This document shows, piece by piece, positions 55,873 through 64,000 of a stretch of 64,000 nt of DNA; positions within the stretch are counted from its first letter, which is position 1, and every line of letters begins with the position of its first letter. A model generated the notes under the pieces. It searched no databases. It saw nothing but the letters and a program-made list of their open reading frames with translations, and was not told where the DNA came from. The translations under genes were made by a program, and so were the position numbers. Source of the stretch: Vibrio profundi. GTDB lineage: Bacteria > Pseudomonadota > Gammaproteobacteria > Enterobacterales > Vibrionaceae. Where the stretch lies: assembly GCF_005281835.1 (NCBI RefSeq), contig NZ_RZIS01000012.1:1-64000 (forward strand), written 5' to 3'.

Positions 55873-56919
55873 TTAATTAAGAAAGGTTTTTCCATTGGTA
55901 GTGAGTTCTTGTGACCAAGTGTCGTTCACCATCTGAGTGACGGCTTTCGGCATCGGAATGTAATCTAGCTCTTCCGCTGCTGAAGCGCCGTTTTCATAGC
56001 TCCAGTTAAAGAACTTGATGATCTCTTGGGCTTTTGCTGAGTCTTTTTGATCTTTATGCATCAAGATAAAAGTTGCAGCGGTCATCGGCCAAGAGTTAGC
56101 ACCTGGCTGGTTGTTCAAAAGTAAGTGGTAGCCAGGTGCGCTCGCCCAGTCACCATTTGCTGCTGCAGATTGGAAGCTATCCATCGTTGGCTGCAAGAAC
56201 TTACCTTCCGCACTGTCCATTTGCGTGTGAACTAAGTCGTTTTGTTTCGCGAAAGCGTATTCCACGTAGCCAATTGCTCCACGGGTTCGGCTAACGAAAT
56301 TAGCGACTCCGGCGTTACCATTACCGCCAATAGTTGTGGCTTCACGTGGCCAAGTGATGTCTTTACCAACACCGACTTGGTCTGCCCAATCTTTACTTAC
56401 TTGAGCAAGGTACTCAGTAAAGTTGAATGTGGTGCCAGACCCATCTGAGCGGTGGACAACGTAAATCGGTTGAGAAGGAATCGTTAGATCGCTGTTTAGC
56501 GAGGCAATGTCTTCATTGTTCCAATTTTTAATTTTGCCTAGATAGATGTCTGCAAGCAGTTCACCTGTCAGTTTCATTTCACCTGCTTTGATGCCAGGGA
56601 TGTTTACAACGGGTACGATTGCGCCCATCACCATTGGGAATTGAATCATCTCTTCTTTGTTGAGTTCATCAATGGTTAATGGTGCATCTGTTGCGCCGAA
56701 ATCAACGGTTTTAGCTGTGATTTGACGAATGCCACCGCCTGAACCAATTGCTTGGTAGTTGATTTGCACACCAGTCGCTTGCTGGTATTGCTCAGCCCAC
56801 TTTGCATAGATTGGATGAGGGAAGGTCGCACCTGCACCATTAATCGTCGTGTTGGCAGAAACGTTAAAAGTTGCCGCGACTAAACAAGACGACAATAGTG
56901 TAGATTTAATCAATTTCAC
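55873..56919 (-). CDS. pstS: Phosphate-binding periplasmic protein PstS
   Basis: A 348-residue binding protein with a signal peptide (about 1-22). The phosphate-binding loop includes INGAGATFPHPIY, GSGGGIRQI and RSDGSGTTFNF. The start is GTG 56919 with GGAGA upstream. It opens the pstSCAB operon. I see no clear PhoB box in the 474 bp upstream; three TTATTCAA elements there may serve the divergent two-component system instead. No phoU follows pstB. Confidence 0.94.
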   Translation of the reverse strand: MKLIKSTLLSSCLVAATFNVSANTTINGAGATFPHPIYAKWAEQYQQATGVQINYQAIGSGGGIRQITAKTVDFGATDAPLTIDELNKEEMIQFPMVMGAIVPVVNIPGIKAGEMKLTGELLADIYLGKIKNWNNEDIASLNSDLTIPSQPIYVVHRSDGSGTTFNFTEYLAQVSKDWADQVGVGKDITWPREATTIGGNGNAGVANFVSRTRGAIGYVEYAFAKQNDLVHTQMDSAEGKFLQPTMDSFQSAAANGDWASAPGYHLLLNNQPGANSWPMTAATFILMHKDQKDSAKAQEIIKFFNWSYENGASAAEELDYIPMPKAVTQMVNDTWSQELTTNGKTFLN

Positions 56920-56940
56920 GGTATATCTCCAGTTAATCTA

Positions 56941-57016
56941 TTATTCAATATGAACAATATCGGTGTTTGAATAAATAAAAGTTCTAGTGTTCAAGTAAAA
57001 CATTGTGATTATTCAA
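56941..57016. promoter_or_regulatory. Three TTATTCAA elements upstream of pstS
   Basis: TTATTCAA at 56941-56948 and 57009-57016, and its inverse TTGAATAA at 56967-56974. They lie in the divergent region between pstS and a sensor kinase gene, close to the pstS start. They may be a regulator binding array; AT-rich context makes chance occurrence possible. The rest of the region to 57393 shows nothing else I can support. Confidence 0.4.
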
Positions 57017-57393
57017 GCTCAGTAAAATGTGACTAGACTGATTAAGTTGTCGAGGTGGAGACTATTAATGAAATATTTCAGTTTTATTAATGTGTGTTTC
57101 TAATCGATATAAATTGAAAAGGTTTATCTAAAACCATCTATTCTGATAAATAAACTTCACAGAATCGGTTTGATTTTTCACTTTCAGAGTAGCCACAAGT
57201 GCGATTGGTTGTTCCAAAGTTCGAGTCGAGTTGTGCCCAGCTTAAAAGGCGATACGTAAAGCGAAACACTCTCTAGGGTGGCTAAAATCAGTGAGACTGT
57301 GACTTACTTGGGATCGGAGGGAACTTGAGATGGAGTCGTATAGAAGTGACAATTATATTGAAGTGATTAAGAACTTTGATTTAGACTAAATAA

Positions 57394-58773
57394 ATGGACA
57401 TGCTCATTCTATTCTCAATTTATCTTATATATGGCTTGGCGTTTTTCGCAATTGGCTTTTCTATTATTTTTAGGAATTACCAAAACAGTCAAATAAGTAT
57501 CTCTAAGCTTTTACCGACTCTCGCAGTATTTGGTTTTATTCATGGTATTCATGAGTGGTCTGAACTTTATATTGAGTTGTATGAGCATGAGTACAGTCAT
57601 TCTATTAATATTGAAGTTTTCAAAGCCGTTAAGTTGTGGGTCTCTTTCTTAGCGTTAGGCGCGTTTGGTTGGAAAATGATCGACTTAATTGAATTACGCT
57701 GGTCAAAGTGGCTGAAAGCAGGGCTAACGTTATTGATGGCTATGTTTGTCTCAAGCCTATTCATTCGATATCAAACTCAGCCTTTTCAACAATATATAGA
57801 CACCAGTGCAGAGCACATACGCCTGCTATTTGGTTTTGGTTCCGGTTTGCTCGCGGGCGTAACTCTGATTGTCTACGCTAAACAGTTTTATGATGCGGGG
57901 CATGGAGCCGCGTCACCGTTTACCTATACTGGTACGGCAATGATTGCGTATGGCGTTAGTGCTGGCATTCTCTTTTCTGATTTGGGAATTTGGGTTATTT
58001 TCCTGCGAACAGGTGCAGCAATTGCGATCCTGGTTTTTTTATGGAGAGCGCTTAGAGTCTTCGATATTGAGAGAGAGCGACAAATAGAAACGGCACTGCA
58101 GAATTCTTATCAAGACGCAAAATTGAAAGAGTTAGGAGAACTCACGTCAGCCGTGGCTCATGAAGTAAAAACACCGTTAAGTAGTGCACTGATGAGTTGC
58201 GATTTATTGGAGGCGCATTTGCCGAATGACGAAAACTCCTCTCGCCAGTTGTTGCGTATTCGGCATGGTATTGAACGTGCTGCACATATTAGCCAAGAGG
58301 TATTGAGTTTTGCCCATCATCGTAAAATGAATGTTCAGGAAATAACGGTTAATCAACTGGTTGAGTCGGCTACGTCTTTAATTGAGTATCGTTTGTCAGA
58401 CTTTTCTATTGAAGTTCATGTGCCAGAACACTTATCAGTTCAAGGTGATGCGGTTCTTTTAGAAGAAGTGCTGGTCAACTTACTAGCGAATGCGATAGAT
58501 GCTAGCCAAGACACTAAATCTATTTCTATCTTAGGTTACGTAAATCTGAACTTCGTGATTGTGGAAATCACTGACTCAGGTACAGGCGTACCGGATGCGT
58601 TATTAGATAAAGTGATACAGCCATTTTTTACAACGAAAGGTGTTGGCGAAGGAACCGGTATGGGGCTGGCGATTTGTAGGCAAATACTTATGCAGCACCA
58701 CGGTGAGTTATCATTGAAGAACACTGAGCGTGGTTTATGCGTTCAAATTCGATTACCTAAGGCACTGCAATGA
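57394..58773 (+). CDS. Sensor histidine kinase with multi-helix membrane sensor
   Basis: A 459-residue kinase. About seven hydrophobic helices occupy residues 5-225, with no large periplasmic loop, so it probably senses through the membrane or an embedded ligand. HisKA has His256 in VAHEVKTPLSSAL and the HATPase domain ends with GTGMGLAICRQILMQHHG. The stop overlaps the regulator gene by 4 bp. It is divergent from pstS; a link to phosphate or another nutrient is suggested by position only. Confidence 0.88.
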   Translation: MDMLILFSIYLIYGLAFFAIGFSIIFRNYQNSQISISKLLPTLAVFGFIHGIHEWSELYIELYEHEYSHSINIEVFKAVKLWVSFLALGAFGWKMIDLIELRWSKWLKAGLTLLMAMFVSSLFIRYQTQPFQQYIDTSAEHIRLLFGFGSGLLAGVTLIVYAKQFYDAGHGAASPFTYTGTAMIAYGVSAGILFSDLGIWVIFLRTGAAIAILVFLWRALRVFDIERERQIETALQNSYQDAKLKELGELTSAVAHEVKTPLSSALMSCDLLEAHLPNDENSSRQLLRIRHGIERAAHISQEVLSFAHHRKMNVQEITVNQLVESATSLIEYRLSDFSIEVHVPEHLSVQGDAVLLEEVLVNLLANAIDASQDTKSISILGYVNLNFVIVEITDSGTGVPDALLDKVIQPFFTTKGVGEGTGMGLAICRQILMQHHGELSLKNTERGLCVQIRLPKALQ

Positions 58774-59402
58774 GCTTAAAACTACTATTAGCGGAAGATG
58801 ACGAGCAGCTACGAGAAGTATTGATAGAAGCGCTCTCTTTAGAGGGGTTTGACGTTGTGGGGTATGATAATGCGGAGTCTGCCATCGACGCAGCGACCGA
58901 GCAGAGTTTTGACCTTGCTTTGTTTGATGTGGTGATGGGAGGGATGTCAGGCATTGAAGCCCTTTCTAACTTACGTCGTCAGCAGCCTAATATTGGCATT
59001 ATCATTACAACAGCTTTCGCGACGGTAGATGTCGCGGTTGATGCGATGAAAAAAGGCGCCGATGAATTCTTAACTAAGCCATTTAACTTAGCAGCATTAT
59101 CGGTGACGCTAAAACGAGTGCATGCTGAGAGATCTCCATTAACTCCCATTGAAGAGCGCAGTAATGATCAAATTTTCAGTGCGTTAGCTAACCCCATACG
59201 TAGAGCCGTACTCAATCATCTCCGAACACATCAAAGGTTAAAGTTTATGGATCTATGCCGTATTGTCGGCATTGAGGATCACACTAAATTTAACTTCCAT
59301 CTGAGGCAACTCGTAAATTGTGGCCTAGTAGAGAAAGGTGAAAATAGAATTTACTCCCTGACCAAACGTGGTAAAGCAGTGCACTCAAGCATGCTGCAGT
59401 AA
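58770..59402 (+). CDS. Response regulator fusing a receiver to an ArsR-like winged helix
   Basis: A 210-residue regulator. The receiver (about 1-120) has AEDDEQ, the acceptor in LALFDVVMGGMSG and KPFNLAAL. The output domain (about 128-207) reads IFSALANPIRRAVLNHLRTHQRLKFMDLCRIVGIEDHTKFNFHLRQLVNCGLVEKG, a winged helix of the ArsR/HTH_20 type rather than the usual OmpR, NarL or Fis kinds. It is coupled to the kinase. Its target is unknown; the pstS side of the divergent region is a candidate. Confidence 0.86.
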   Translation: MSLKLLLAEDDEQLREVLIEALSLEGFDVVGYDNAESAIDAATEQSFDLALFDVVMGGMSGIEALSNLRRQQPNIGIIITTAFATVDVAVDAMKKGADEFLTKPFNLAALSVTLKRVHAERSPLTPIEERSNDQIFSALANPIRRAVLNHLRTHQRLKFMDLCRIVGIEDHTKFNFHLRQLVNCGLVEKGENRIYSLTKRGKAVHSSMLQ

Positions 59403-59471
59403 ATCAGATCTTTTGAGTGGAATTGGCTTGGAAAAAGCTAAGTATGTCCTCTATCCAATGTTCTTTGTTTC

Positions 59472-60347
59472 TTAATCACCACCAAGGTTATTGTTCACAA
59501 ACTTTAGAAACTGATCTCTAAGTGGGTGCTGCCTGTTGGCATTCCAAATGACCCCAACTTTCCATGTCGACTTTTCCCCTGTTAGCGATAAAAACTTAAT
59601 TGAATGATCACTAAGGTGTCTGGCGCTACTTGGCACTATGGTAAAACCTAGATTTGCGGAAACCAGTGCCAGCAAAGTAAGAATATCATCCGCCTCTTGA
59701 GCGACATTGAGCTCCAGATGGTGGTGAAGGCAATATTGTTGAATTTGTTTATCGAGCCCTGGTCCACGATGACGCGCTAACTTTAAGCAGGGCAATGCGC
59801 TTAAACTCGTGAATAAGTTTTCAGGAGTGATATTACTATCTTTATGCACAGCGATAACCAGCGAGTCTTCAAACAAAGGTTGGCTCTCGAGCGCAGGAAT
59901 ATTTGGGATCCGGTTGAAACTGATATCTAACTCATGATTTTGTAATTGGTCAATTTGCAGCTGTGATGGCGTGTCGTTCAAAGTGATGTGAACGGACGGA
60001 AACCTAGCTTTAAATTCAGAAATCAACTTAGGTGCGACATGATAGGTGGACACACCAAAACCGATATTGAGGTGTCCGCTTGTCCCGGCCGATACCAATC
60101 CCGATAACTGTTCAAAAGCTTGCATTGAACCAACCAGCTTTTGCGCTTCAGGCAATAATGTTTCGCCAGCACGAGTGAGCTCTGCACCATTTCTCCCGCG
60201 CTCGAACAGAGCCGTACCTATTTGGGATTCTAGTCTTTGAATCTTTTTAGTCAAAGCCGACTGAGTCATAAATAATTGTTCTGAAGCGAGGCGATAATTC
60301 CCTGACGCCGCTAACTGGCAGTAAGCTTTAAGCAAATCAATATCCAT
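59472..60347 (-). CDS. LysR-family regulator divergent from the nitrilase gene
   Basis: A 291-residue regulator from ATG 60347 (a GTG three codons earlier is possible). The N-terminal HTH (about 1-60) reads LASEQLFMTQSALTKKIQRLESQIGTALFERGRNGAELT; an effector domain spans about 90-290. It is divergent from the nitrilase-family gene with 98 bp between the starts, so it probably controls that gene. Confidence 0.91.
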   Translation of the reverse strand: MDIDLLKAYCQLAASGNYRLASEQLFMTQSALTKKIQRLESQIGTALFERGRNGAELTRAGETLLPEAQKLVGSMQAFEQLSGLVSAGTSGHLNIGFGVSTYHVAPKLISEFKARFPSVHITLNDTPSQLQIDQLQNHELDISFNRIPNIPALESQPLFEDSLVIAVHKDSNITPENLFTSLSALPCLKLARHRGPGLDKQIQQYCLHHHLELNVAQEADDILTLLALVSANLGFTIVPSSARHLSDHSIKFLSLTGEKSTWKVGVIWNANRQHPLRDQFLKFVNNNLGGD

Positions 60348-60445
60348 TCCAAACACTCATGAAAAGCAGAATATTCTTCATTATATGGAATTGTTTTGAT
60401 TTTTTATACTGGCGGAATTGTAACCAAGCTAATGAGAGGAATACT

Positions 60446-61405
60446 ATGAGAGATGTGAAAGTCGCGTCAGTTCAATTCAACCACCATGCCGATGATAAAG
60501 CTTACAATTTAGCAACGATAGAGAAATACGTAGAGTCAGCAGCTCAGCAAGGTGTTGAAATTATATGCTTTCCCGAAATGTGTATCACCGGTTATTGGCA
60601 TGTCTCTAAGCTGTCCCGAGAAGACATTGAACAACGCGCTGAACGTATACCAGCTGGCAGTTCATCTCAGCGTTTATTGGCGTTAGCCACTCAAAACAAG
60701 GTGAGTGTTGGCGCTGGGCTTATTGAGCTCGGTGAAGATGGCGAATTGTATAACACCTATGTACTTGCGATGCCTAACGGGGAAGTTAAAAAGCATCGTA
60801 AATTACACACCTTCGTTAGCCCATATATGAGCAGCGGCAGTGATTTTACTGTGTTTGATACGCCCCACGGCTGCAAAGTAGGGATCTTAATTTGCTGGGA
60901 TAACAACTTAGTAGAGAATGTCAGGATCACGGCGTTAAAAGGAGCGGACATCTTGATTGCACCGCACCAAACGGGTGGTTGTCAGTCTCGAAGTCCAAAT
61001 TCGATGAAGCACATTGATCCAAACCTGTGGCTCAATCGAGATAAAGATCCTGAGGCCATCCGCGCCGAAATGCAGGGGAAAAATGGAAGAGAGTGGTTAA
61101 TGCGCTGGTTGCCTGCGCGCGCACATGACAACGGAATGTTTTTGATCTTCAGTAATGGGGTAGGCGTTGATACGGGTGAAGTTCGCACTGGAAACGCGAT
61201 GATATTAAGCCCGTATGGTGAAACCATAGTCGAGACCGACAGCATAGAAGACGACATGGTGATAGCAGAGCTGAAAGCGCAAGAGCTGGAGATGTGCACG
61301 GGTCGCCGATGGATTCGAGGCCGACGACCTGATTTGTACCAACCAATGACACAAGCTTTGGGGAATGAGCTCGACCCGCATCAGGCTCGCTTTGCTGAAG
61401 AATAG
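60446..61405 (+). CDS. Nitrilase-family carbon-nitrogen hydrolase
   Basis: A 319-residue enzyme from ATG 60446, with GAGAGGA just upstream; an upstream frame from 60359 overlaps the divergent promoter and is rejected. The catalytic triad is visible: Glu in ICFPEMCITGY, Lys in KKHRKLHTF and Cys in GILICWDNNLVENVRI. It hydrolyses an amide, carbamoyl or nitrile C-N bond in the cytoplasm. The substrate is not identifiable. The neighbouring RidA and aldehyde dehydrogenase suggest catabolism of an amine or amino acid. Confidence 0.9.
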   Translation: MRDVKVASVQFNHHADDKAYNLATIEKYVESAAQQGVEIICFPEMCITGYWHVSKLSREDIEQRAERIPAGSSSQRLLALATQNKVSVGAGLIELGEDGELYNTYVLAMPNGEVKKHRKLHTFVSPYMSSGSDFTVFDTPHGCKVGILICWDNNLVENVRITALKGADILIAPHQTGGCQSRSPNSMKHIDPNLWLNRDKDPEAIRAEMQGKNGREWLMRWLPARAHDNGMFLIFSNGVGVDTGEVRTGNAMILSPYGETIVETDSIEDDMVIAELKAQELEMCTGRRWIRGRRPDLYQPMTQALGNELDPHQARFAEE

Positions 61406-61411
61406 TAGGAG

Positions 61412-62299
61412 CTAGGACTCTCCGGTGTAATTCAGGTACTCGATACAAAGGTTGTGGAACGCTTGTGCTTGAGGGGAAATGGTTCGATCAGCCAATCGGA
61501 AAATCCCAATTTGGCGCTGAAGTGGCGGATCGATTAAAGGGATCCACACCAAGCGAGTTTCATTGGTTGGGAATGCCAGTTTCGGTAACGTAGTCACGCC
61601 GATACCGAGTTCGAGTACTGAAAATAGAGATGTAATGTTTTCGACCGAATACAAAGCTTGTTGGCTGAGTGTTCGGGCGGGAGTGGGATCGAGTAGAGTG
61701 CAGGTTCCATTTCGGATGAACGGTTGTTTTAACAAAGTTTGCCATTCGATCCCTTCAAGCTGCTGAGCGATTGGGTTGTCTTTTAGGCACACCACACCGA
61801 TAGGATCTGAGATCAATGGTGTGAATTCAACCGTATCTTCTTCAAGGTTTGAACAGTTACCAAGCGCTAAATCGACCTCTCCAGATAGCAACCTTTCTTC
61901 CACTCCAGCAGCATTATCGTCAATCAGGCTTACCTCTACATTAGGGAACTGCTCGCAGAACGCACCCAACACACTCGGGATCAATTTCGCCGCTACGGAA
62001 GGCACGCTCGCAATTCGAACTCGCCCTTGCTGGCCCGCTGCGGCTGCTCGTAAATCGTTATCTAAAGCTTTGTAAACATTCAGGAATTGAATGATTTTTG
62101 GGAGGCATATTTTTCCAAATGGTGTGAGAGTCGATTTGTTTCCCGTTTCAAACAGAGGCTGGCCGAGTATTTTTTCAAGCTCTTTTATTGACGTAGAAAG
62201 CGCCGCTTGAGATCGATTTGCACGGTTAGAAGCCGCTCTAAATCCTCCCTCTTCGACGACCAAAACAAAATGTTTCAATTGTTGGAGTTTAATACTCAT
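61412..62299 (-). CDS. LysR-family regulator divergent from the ridA-type gene
   Basis: A 295-residue regulator. The HTH (about 1-60) contains FRAASNRANRSQAALSTSIKELEKILGQPLFETGNK, and the effector domain spans about 90-290. It is convergent with the nitrilase gene (6 bp apart) and divergent from the RidA-type gene. A T-N11-A dyad at 62347 is its likely binding site. Confidence 0.92.
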   Translation of the reverse strand: MSIKLQQLKHFVLVVEEGGFRAASNRANRSQAALSTSIKELEKILGQPLFETGNKSTLTPFGKICLPKIIQFLNVYKALDNDLRAAAAGQQGRVRIASVPSVAAKLIPSVLGAFCEQFPNVEVSLIDDNAAGVEERLLSGEVDLALGNCSNLEEDTVEFTPLISDPIGVVCLKDNPIAQQLEGIEWQTLLKQPFIRNGTCTLLDPTPARTLSQQALYSVENITSLFSVLELGIGVTTLPKLAFPTNETRLVWIPLIDPPLQRQIGIFRLADRTISPQAQAFHNLCIEYLNYTGES

Positions 62300-62346
62300 A
62301 ACCGTGATCCTTCGTCAGCCCTTGATTTACCTTACTTTATTTAAGG

Positions 62347-62365
62347 TGATAAGTTTTTTTTATCA
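62347..62365. promoter_or_regulatory. LysR-type T-N11-A dyad
   Basis: TGATAA and TTATCA mirror each other across 7 bases, giving ATAAG(T)7-TAT with the T-N11-A spacing typical of LysR operators. It lies between the LysR start (62299) and the RidA start (62457), 48 and 92 bp away. Confidence 0.65.
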
Positions 62366-62456
62366 AATGCACAAAATTTACCGTTAGATTTATCAGGTGT
62401 CAACGGGCAGTATTTAACCATCTTGAAACATAATTGTTACAAAGTTGGATGGAACC

Positions 62457-62855
62457 GTGAACGCTCAAACTAAAAAACACCCAGTGAAAACTTCTCTCTT
62501 TGCTTCTAAAGCGCCACTTGAATGGGCAATCGTTAATAACGGTACTTTGTACACTGCTCAGATCCCAATTGATGATACTGGGGCGGTCGTTGAAGGTGGT
62601 ATTGAGGCACAAACACGCCAAACCTTCCACAACCTAGTACACACCTTAGAGTGTGCTGGCGAATCGCTAGACTCCGTGCTGCAAGTGTTGATTTACGTCA
62701 CTGATCGCGAATACCTAAAAACGGTGAATAGCGTGTATGCCGAGTACTTTGAAGCGCCTTATCCAAACCGCGCTGCGATGGTGGTGGCAGGGTTAGCTCG
62801 AGAAGAAATGCTGGTGGAGTTTGTTGTGTACGCCTCTGCCTCTACACCGGAATAA
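62457..62855 (+). CDS. RidA/YjgF-family protein
   Basis: A 132-residue protein starting at GTG 62457 (TTG 62445 in frame is an alternative). The family features are LYTAQIPID, the tract SVLQVLIYVTDREYLKTVNSVYAEYF, and the catalytic Arg in PNRAAMVVAGL, followed by EMLVEFVVYA. RidA proteins deaminate reactive enamines or imines; many sit in amine or amino-acid catabolic operons and act on a pathway intermediate. It precedes an aldehyde dehydrogenase by 143 bp. Confidence 0.88.
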   Translation: MNAQTKKHPVKTSLFASKAPLEWAIVNNGTLYTAQIPIDDTGAVVEGGIEAQTRQTFHNLVHTLECAGESLDSVLQVLIYVTDREYLKTVNSVYAEYFEAPYPNRAAMVVAGLAREEMLVEFVVYASASTPE

Positions 62856-62998
62856 ATGGATAACTCGAAATTTGAACACGTTTGTTTGGAGTTCTAGGTA
62901 AATACATTTCCCAGTTAAACAAACTTCCCAACGAAATAAATAGTTAAAAACTTGGCTGCCAGACTCGAATGCAGCCCAACCGATACAAGGACAGAATG

Positions 62999-64000
62999 AT
63001 GACTCAATTACAGAATGTTCCTGCAGAAAAAGCACTTTATATTGCGGGCGAATGGCAATCAGGTATCAGTACCGTCGCTAACATTAACCCTTCAGACATT
63101 TCTGAAAACTTAGGGGATTTCGCACAGGCAAGTGAAGCGCAAGTTCAACAAGCCATTTCAGCTGCGAAACATGCTCAGCCTGAATGGGAAAAAACACCGA
63201 TTGAACGTAAGCAAGCAGTGCTTCAGGCCATTGGTGATGAGCTAATCGCACGCTGTGACGAACTGGGTACGCTACTTTCTCGTGAAGAAGGTAAGCCTTT
63301 TGCTGAAGGCCGTGGTGAAATTTACCGAGCGGGTCAATTCTTTCAATATTTTGCGGCTGAAGTGCTGCGTCAAATTGGTGATAACGCGGCTTCCGTCCGT
63401 CCAGGAGTCTCTGTTGAAGTGACTCGTGAAGCAGTAGGCGTTATCGCCATTATTTCTCCTTGGAATTTCCCAACAGCCACAGCGGCTTGGAAGATTGCCC
63501 CGGCACTGGCATTTGGTAACAGTGTGATTTGGAAGCCGGCGAACTTGACTCCGGCGAGTGCAGTGGCATTAACGGAAATCATTCATCGTCAAGGTATCCC
63601 TGCAGGCACTTTTAACCTAGTGCTAGGTAGCGGTTCGCAAGTTGGTAATACCTTAATCAACTCAAAAGAAGTTAATGGTGTGAGCTTCACTGGTTCGGTA
63701 GATACCGGGCGTAAAGTAGCCGCTGCTACGGCACCAAATTTTGTTCGCTGTCAGCTAGAAATGGGCAGTAAGAATGCCTTAGTGATTGCTGATGATGCCG
63801 ATATTCAAACGGCTGTAGAAGCGACGATCGCCGGTTCATTCTCTGGTGCTGGCCAAAAATGTACCGCTTCCTCTCGACTTGTGGTGATGGATGGAATTCA
63901 CGACCAATACGTTGAAGCTTTGATTAAGCGAATGAGTGAATTGAAAGTTGGCCACGCACTAGAAGAAGGCGTGTTCATGGGGCCTGTAGTCGATGGCAAT
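62999..64000 (+). CDS. NAD(P)-dependent aldehyde dehydrogenase (partial, cut by window end)
   Basis: The first 334 residues of an aldehyde dehydrogenase. The starts ATG 62996 and ATG 62999 are adjacent; AAGGA at 62987-62991 favours the second. Visible motifs are SPWNFPTATAAWKIAPAL (NAD site), KPANLTPASAV, FTGSVDTGRKVA, LEMGSKNALVI (catalytic Glu) and SGAGQKCTASSR (catalytic Cys). It resembles ketoglutaric-semialdehyde and succinate-semialdehyde dehydrogenases. With the RidA protein and nitrilase it would complete oxidation of a semialdehyde (inference). About 150 residues remain outside the window. Confidence 0.9.
   Translation, partial: MTQLQNVPAEKALYIAGEWQSGISTVANINPSDISENLGDFAQASEAQVQQAISAAKHAQPEWEKTPIERKQAVLQAIGDELIARCDELGTLLSREEGKPFAEGRGEIYRAGQFFQYFAAEVLRQIGDNAASVRPGVSVEVTREAVGVIAIISPWNFPTATAAWKIAPALAFGNSVIWKPANLTPASAVALTEIIHRQGIPAGTFNLVLGSGSQVGNTLINSKEVNGVSFTGSVDTGRKVAAATAPNFVRCQLEMGSKNALVIADDADIQTAVEATIAGSFSGAGQKCTASSRLVVMDGIHDQYVEALIKRMSELKVGHALEEGVFMGPVVDGN

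Noticed and set aside
56920-57393. PhoB box upstream of pstS
   Set aside because: No pair of CTGTCA-like repeats with 11-bp periodicity was found on either strand by eye. A weight-matrix scan would settle it.

Overview
The window looks like part of a Vibrio genome, probably from the Harveyi/Splendidus side of the genus. This is inferred from gene families and composition: roughly 43-46% GC, two DUF3316-type small periplasmic proteins, four chemotaxis receptors (one split by a frameshift), many two-component and LysR regulators, and a pst operon separate from phoBR. The replicon cannot be assigned; accessory-rich content like this is common on the second vibrio chromosome. I see no rRNA, tRNA, CRISPR array, phage block or insertion sequence.

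Layout. 0.2-2.0 kb: a LysE-type exporter divergent from a GlxA-type regulator. 2.3-10.8 kb: a sensor kinase and sigma-54 activator, then a secreted glycerophosphodiester phosphodiesterase and a phosphonate-type ABC transporter (PhnD, PhnC, two PhnE). Both target units carry a -24/-12 promoter with exact GG-N10-GC spacing and share TGACCCA upstream elements, so this reads as one self-contained organophosphate scavenging regulon. 10.9-19.4 kb: a HAD phosphatase, a MarR/cytochrome b561 pair divergent from cytochrome c' across a 48-bp perfect palindrome, a chemoreceptor, a MocR regulator divergent from an EamA exporter, and an XRE regulator. 19.5-27.0 kb: a VIT/VWA protein with a GlyGly-CTERM-like tail, a frameshifted chemoreceptor, a secreted alkylsulfatase and two small exported proteins. 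27.1-35.3 kb: a metal-type two-component system, two DUF3316 proteins flanking an Aer-like receptor, a response regulator with a long helical-repeat region, and an AT-rich secreted orphan.

35.9-37.4 kb: a LysR regulator and a SPOUT RNA methyltransferase. 37.9-49.7 kb: an amino-sugar island with a ROK kinase, KbaZ, AgaS, KbaY, a complete sugar ABC transporter, a Gfo/Idh/MocA oxidoreductase and an AgaR-type repressor. CTTTCGTTTT-rich operators precede each transcription unit. Import appears to be by ABC transporter plus ROK kinase rather than PTS, and no AgaA deacetylase or tagatose-6-phosphate kinase lies within the island. 49.9-52.7 kb: an SGNH hydrolase, a GAF-GGEEF diguanylate cyclase, a 51-residue lipoprotein and a ribosome hibernation factor. 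53.1-59.4 kb: pstSCAB divergent from a two-component system whose regulator joins a receiver to an ArsR-like winged helix. 59.5-64.0 kb: two LysR regulators, a nitrilase-family hydrolase, a RidA protein and an aldehyde dehydrogenase cut by the window end, together resembling a nitrogen-compound catabolic cluster.

The best candidates for undescribed biology are the sigma-54 organophosphate regulon and the AgaR-type island with its unexplained oxidoreductase and missing steps. Function calls rest on motif recognition by eye, without database searches.
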